DNA from: Formicarius rufipectus
Taxonomy: Eukaryota > Chordata > Aves > Passeriformes > Formicariidae
Length of the DNA: 64,000 bases
Assembly (NCBI GenBank): GCA_013399695.1
Contig: VXAU01003515.1
Coordinates: forward strand, 62,001-126,000
Direction of reading: 5' to 3'
Position 1 is the stretch's first letter. Each line of letters begins with the position of its first letter. The notes below the pieces were generated by a model. It was not told the origin of the DNA and did no database searches. It was given only the letters and a program-made list of their open reading frames with translations. Positions 60,395-64,000 of the stretch are shown piece by piece. A program made the position numbers and the translations under genes.

Positions 60395-63316
60395 GTGAGC
60401 AGGGACCGGCTCATGGGCTGCGGCTCAGGGCCGAGCGCATGCGGGCGGCGGAGCGGGGCTGGGCAGGCAGAGCAGCGTCGCCATCGGCGCCGGTAGGGAG
60501 CGGCGGCTGTCCCGCCTCAGCGCCACCCTGGGCCGAGTGCGGGTGGGGCCGGGCGGCAGCGGGGCTGAGCCCCCCGGCCCTCGCAGCGGGGCGGCCGCAA
60601 TGGGCCTGCGAGCTGTGAGAGCCGAGAGCGGTGCCCGGCATCGCCCTGGGGGCCGTGGGCCGTGTGTGCGGCTCAGGTGAGCTCCGCACAGGTTCTCACT
60701 CGGCTGCCTTTGCCGCTTGAGTCCTGTTGCTGAGTCAGCCAGCAAGGGATAGGAGATTTGTGCTGACCTAATGGATGGGGCTGCAGTGGACTGCTCTGAG
60801 CGCTGTGACAGCTCTGTGACAAACCTGAGGGTATTTAAGAGACCAGTCGTACAGTTAGGTGGTAGGCAAGTGATCCCAAGCATTATATATAACCGATCTA
60901 GTTTGCCTTTACACTCTGGTTTGAAAGGGTTGCAGTTGGGGTTTATTTGTATTTTGGTTTTATTCCCAGATCTAAAACAAAGGCAAGCAAAATTTTTAAA
61001 GCATCCCTTTTGTAGCACCGTTTTGAAACTTAGCAGAATTACCTCAGTGTTAAATTTGGGCTTTAGCGTTATGTCTTGCTAATTTCAAGCTGTGAGTCCG
61101 TGTAACTGGACAAATATTTCAGACAGAAATATGAGTTCATGGCATGCACTGATTTTTTTAAAAAAAATTTTACAGCAGTCTAATGCAGAATCAGTGTGTG
61201 AAATCATCAATATTTTCTAGAATAGTCAACTGCATAGCAAAAAGCACTATGCGTTTTAGACGGGTTAAATAAACATGAAAGCTTTAAAGAATCCTTTTAG
61301 GTTAGGAGTTACTGTCGCTCTGTTAACCCCAAGATCAGGCATGAGGCATCTTGTATTTCATAGCAGCAGATAATAAAAAAGCTAGGACACGGATAGTTAT
61401 TTTTATAAATGAATTTTTCTCTAATTGATTTACATGAATCTGTATTACTCATACTGTTTTTGTGTAGAAATATGAAAAATAATTTCTGAGAAAATATTTT
61501 GAATTCTTTCTATCCCTACTAATTAATTTTTTTGGTTTCCAGATAATCACTCCAACTGGTAGAATTAGTGGTGTTGTCTGTACTGCTTGTTTCAGGACTG
61601 GTAAGATTCTATAAAAGTCGTGTAGTAGTTGCTAGTTCTGAATTTTCTGAAACAGTGTGATATTCAGAAGTATTTTTATTTTCAAAGGATGTTGCTATGC
61701 CCTTCCTATTTTTTGTGTTCTTTCAAAATATTCAGCACTAAGGTATTTCTCTGTCTGTGTCTTATTTTAGTTTGCCTAATTAAAAAAATAACCTTTCATT
61801 CTGTTGAGAAAAAATGATAATACTCTTTGGCACAGCTTTGTAAGAACATAAATTGACGGAACAGAATGTAGATTACATTACACAGGAAAAAAAAAAAAGG
61901 GTGACATTGACTTTAAAAGGAGGGGTTTGTTTTCAGCTTTTAATTTCATTTTTAAATGGCTTTCTGTCAGGAAATTAAATAATTTGTCGTAAAGAAGGGA
62001 GTCCTCTCAATTATTGTCCTAGTTTGGTACCGTGAGCTGCAAACATTGTGCCGTTTCACTGTGGAAGTGTAAAATAAAATAGATTGGTGTTGTTTGTGCT
62101 CATGTGATTGAGATCAGTAATGGTAGGAAACCAAGATGATTTTGGTATCTTCAGGAACACTTAAGCAGGTGGATTTGCCCTGTCATTTTCTCCATTGAAA
62201 GGCAGCTTCATTTATGATGTCCAAGCAAGAGAAATAATACTGGAAAGGCTTGTCTTTCCAGAAGCCCAGTAGGGTAGATTGTTACTTTTAAAGCAACCCA
62301 AAGCGATTTTTTTTTTTAATCCACTTTGAAGTGGTAGCTTGTAGAGCCCTCAGTTCTCAATGGAAATCTTTATAGTATTGGTACATGCAAATACTGAATT
62401 ATACATTGTCCTTGTTACCCAGGCTACTATTAAGCATTTTTTGACCTTTACAATACAGTTTCTGCAGCTGTTGCTTTTGTGTAATGAGAAAAGTCCAGTT
62501 ATTAATGCATTTAAGAGAGAATGTTATGGCATTTTGTTTCAATGCTATAAGATGTAAGTAAGCATCCTTTATAATCTCGTGTAAAGATACAGCACAAATA
62601 GACTGGGATAGGGTCTGAATGATGGGTGGAACGTACATGTTCTTAGTTATATGAAAGAAAGCTGTGGCAATTGTGAGAACAAATGTTTGCTATCTCTAGG
62701 AAGCAAGGGGATGATGAAATGCAAGAGAACTGTCACAGAATACTGTATGTGAGGATTTTCATGGTTTAGATGAAGAAGAAATATTTCTTGAATGAAATTA
62801 ATTATCACAGAATAATGTAGAACAGAAAATAGAGAAGGTGCTTCCAGAGAGATAACATTGCGGTTCCTACTGTTGAGCGTTCCCAGTTGTGTTTAATTGG
62901 TAATTTTTATAGTTTGATATTTTTAATAGGAAGAATGAGTACAAAGACGTAACAGAATTTGATGAGTGCTTCCATAGGTGGTGACAACAAGTTGAGTCAA
63001 AGTCATGGTATCAAAATTTTATGATGCTGAGAGATGTGAGAGTAGTGGGGACTTACTAGTAAGATCTTGAAGAAACAAGGGAGCTGTGTATTAAGAAAGA
63101 GGTTGAGAACACAGAAGCAGATCGTATTATATTTTGGAAAATTAGAAATAGGTGCCTTTTACATGGAAGGTTGAAAGATTATTACTTTCCTCACTCATTT
63201 GTTACTTAAGGAGTTTTGCTTTTTTTCCCTGAAGGATGCCTTGCAGGAATATGTAGAGCTCTGTCTTTTCACTGACTCTTATATTTGCTAACAGATAAAA
63301 TATTCCTTTTTTGCAG
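60395..63316 (+). other. HMGCR intron 1
   Basis: About 2.9 kb (2.6 kb if the second donor is used). The first 300 bases are CpG-rich; the rest is AT-rich with no gene or mobile element recognised. Confidence 0.6.
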
Positions 63317-63347
63317 GGTTACTAAGTATAGAAAAACAGTCTTGAAA

Positions 63348-63512
63348 ATGTTGTCCAGACTCTTTCGAATGCATGGCCTTTTTGTAGCCTCTCATCCATG
63401 GGAAGTAATTGTGGGAACAGTGACTCTCACCATATGTATGATGTCTATGAAGATGTTCACTGGTAATGATAAGATCTGTGGTTGGAATTATGAATGCCCG
63501 AAACTTGAAGAA
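63348..63512 (+). CDS. HMGCR: HMG-CoA reductase, exon 2 (start codon; residues 1-55)
   Basis: HMG-CoA reductase is the ER-membrane enzyme that makes mevalonate from HMG-CoA with NADPH, the rate-limiting step of sterol synthesis. This exon starts after acceptor TTTTTTGCAG at 63316, has 31 bases of 5' UTR, and encodes MLSRLFRMHGLFVASHPWEV, then the first membrane helix and the luminal KICGWNYECP segment. It is nearly identical to the human protein. It ends at GAA|GTAAGG in phase 0. The catalytic domain lies beyond the window. Confidence 0.98.
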
Positions 63513-63874
63513 GTAAGGATTCAAATTCATTTTATAGTACTACTCAGTAGATGCAGGCTTTTCTGTACAATAAGATCATGTATTAGAAGTAAAGTAGCTA
63601 TGCAGAAGCTTCTTTATTGCCTTCTTATTCTGCATGTTAAAGCTGAGGGCAAACAGAGATGCACTACAGACAGGTTTTGTTAAATGTAACATTCAGTTGC
63701 ACAGTATCTAGTGAACAAGGATTTTCATATTTTAAGACAAGATTAGCAGTGCTACTTATTTTATTCTGAAACTTCATCTTTAGTGAAACTTTATAACAGA
63801 TTTTTTAATCACTGAAACTTAACAAGTTATTCCTTAGTATAAAAGCTAACTGAATTACTTTGTATTTCAAACAG

Positions 63875-63986
63875 GATGTTCTGAGCAGTGACATCATTAT
63901 CCTGACAATCACACGCTGTATAGCCATTCTGTATATATATTTCCAGTTTCAGAACCTAAGGCAGCTTGGATCAAAATACATTTTAG
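63875..63986 (+). CDS. HMGCR: HMG-CoA reductase, exon 3 (residues 56-93)
   Basis: This exon begins DVLSSDIIILTITRC at acceptor AACAG and ends at TTAG|GTACTG in phase 1. It encodes the second membrane helix with YIYF (residues 75-78), the Insig-binding motif of the sterol-sensing domain, and Lys89, a ubiquitination site for sterol-triggered degradation (both established for mammals). Numbering equals the human protein. Sterol feedback on this enzyme is therefore likely conserved. Confidence 0.97.
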
Positions 63987-64000
63987 GTACTGTATCTGAT

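Noticed and set aside
60101..60618. Frames of 92-197 codons on both strands
   Set aside because: CpG-island composition around the HMGCR promoter; two contain the ambiguous base and none resembles a protein.
1..64000. CRISPR arrays, bacterial operons, tRNA or rRNA genes
   Set aside because: None seen; the window is vertebrate nuclear DNA.

Overview
This window is vertebrate nuclear DNA, almost certainly from a bird and probably a songbird. The evidence is CR1 LINE fragments with the 3' end characteristic of birds, several avian-type solo LTRs, intron-rich genes with canonical GT/AG splice sites, and two genes whose mammalian orthologues are neighbours on human 5q13 (ANKRD31 and HMGCR). In chicken HMGCR lies on the Z chromosome, so a Z-linked origin is likely; that is inferred, not visible here.

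Minus strand, about 5.7-57.9 kb: a complete ANKRD31 gene. I could chain 25 coding exons (57900 down to 5658) with conserved splice sites and compatible phases, giving an open frame of 1452 codons plus stop. The protein has a short acidic N-terminus, a large acidic low-complexity exon, two ankyrin arrays, a helical/coiled-coil segment, a long Ser/Thr/Asn-rich exon, a RAMA-like domain and a short C-terminal tail. Exon 25 rests on weaker similarity than the others. ANKRD31 is a meiotic factor that binds REC114 and helps position meiotic DNA breaks in mice.

Plus strand, about 60.2 kb to the window end: the 5' part of HMGCR. There is a CpG-island promoter with CCAAT boxes, a non-coding first exon, coding exon 2 (residues 1-55) and exon 3 (residues 56-93). 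It encodes the first membrane segments, including the YIYF Insig-binding motif and Lys89. The gene continues beyond the window. The two genes are divergent, with start regions about 2.3 kb apart; the spacer holds CR1 and LTR debris.

Mobile DNA: one family of solo LTRs (about 690-750 bp) occurs four times (4.3, 8.9, 42.9 and 46.8 kb), flanked by 5-bp target duplications; one copy sits inside a CR1. A second LTR family (20.9 kb) also has a 5-bp duplication. CR1 fragments lie at 10.9, 23.3, 33.0, 42.8/43.6, 48.3, 58.1 and 59.9 kb. LTR-like debris is suspected at 24-25, 28 and 58.6 kb. The first 4.3 kb shows no recognisable gene.

The most interesting points are the two ankyrin arrays built from the same three-exon cassette with identical phases (two exons are both exactly 143 bp), an intact ANKRD31 in a lineage believed to lack PRDM9, and well-dated nested LTR insertions.
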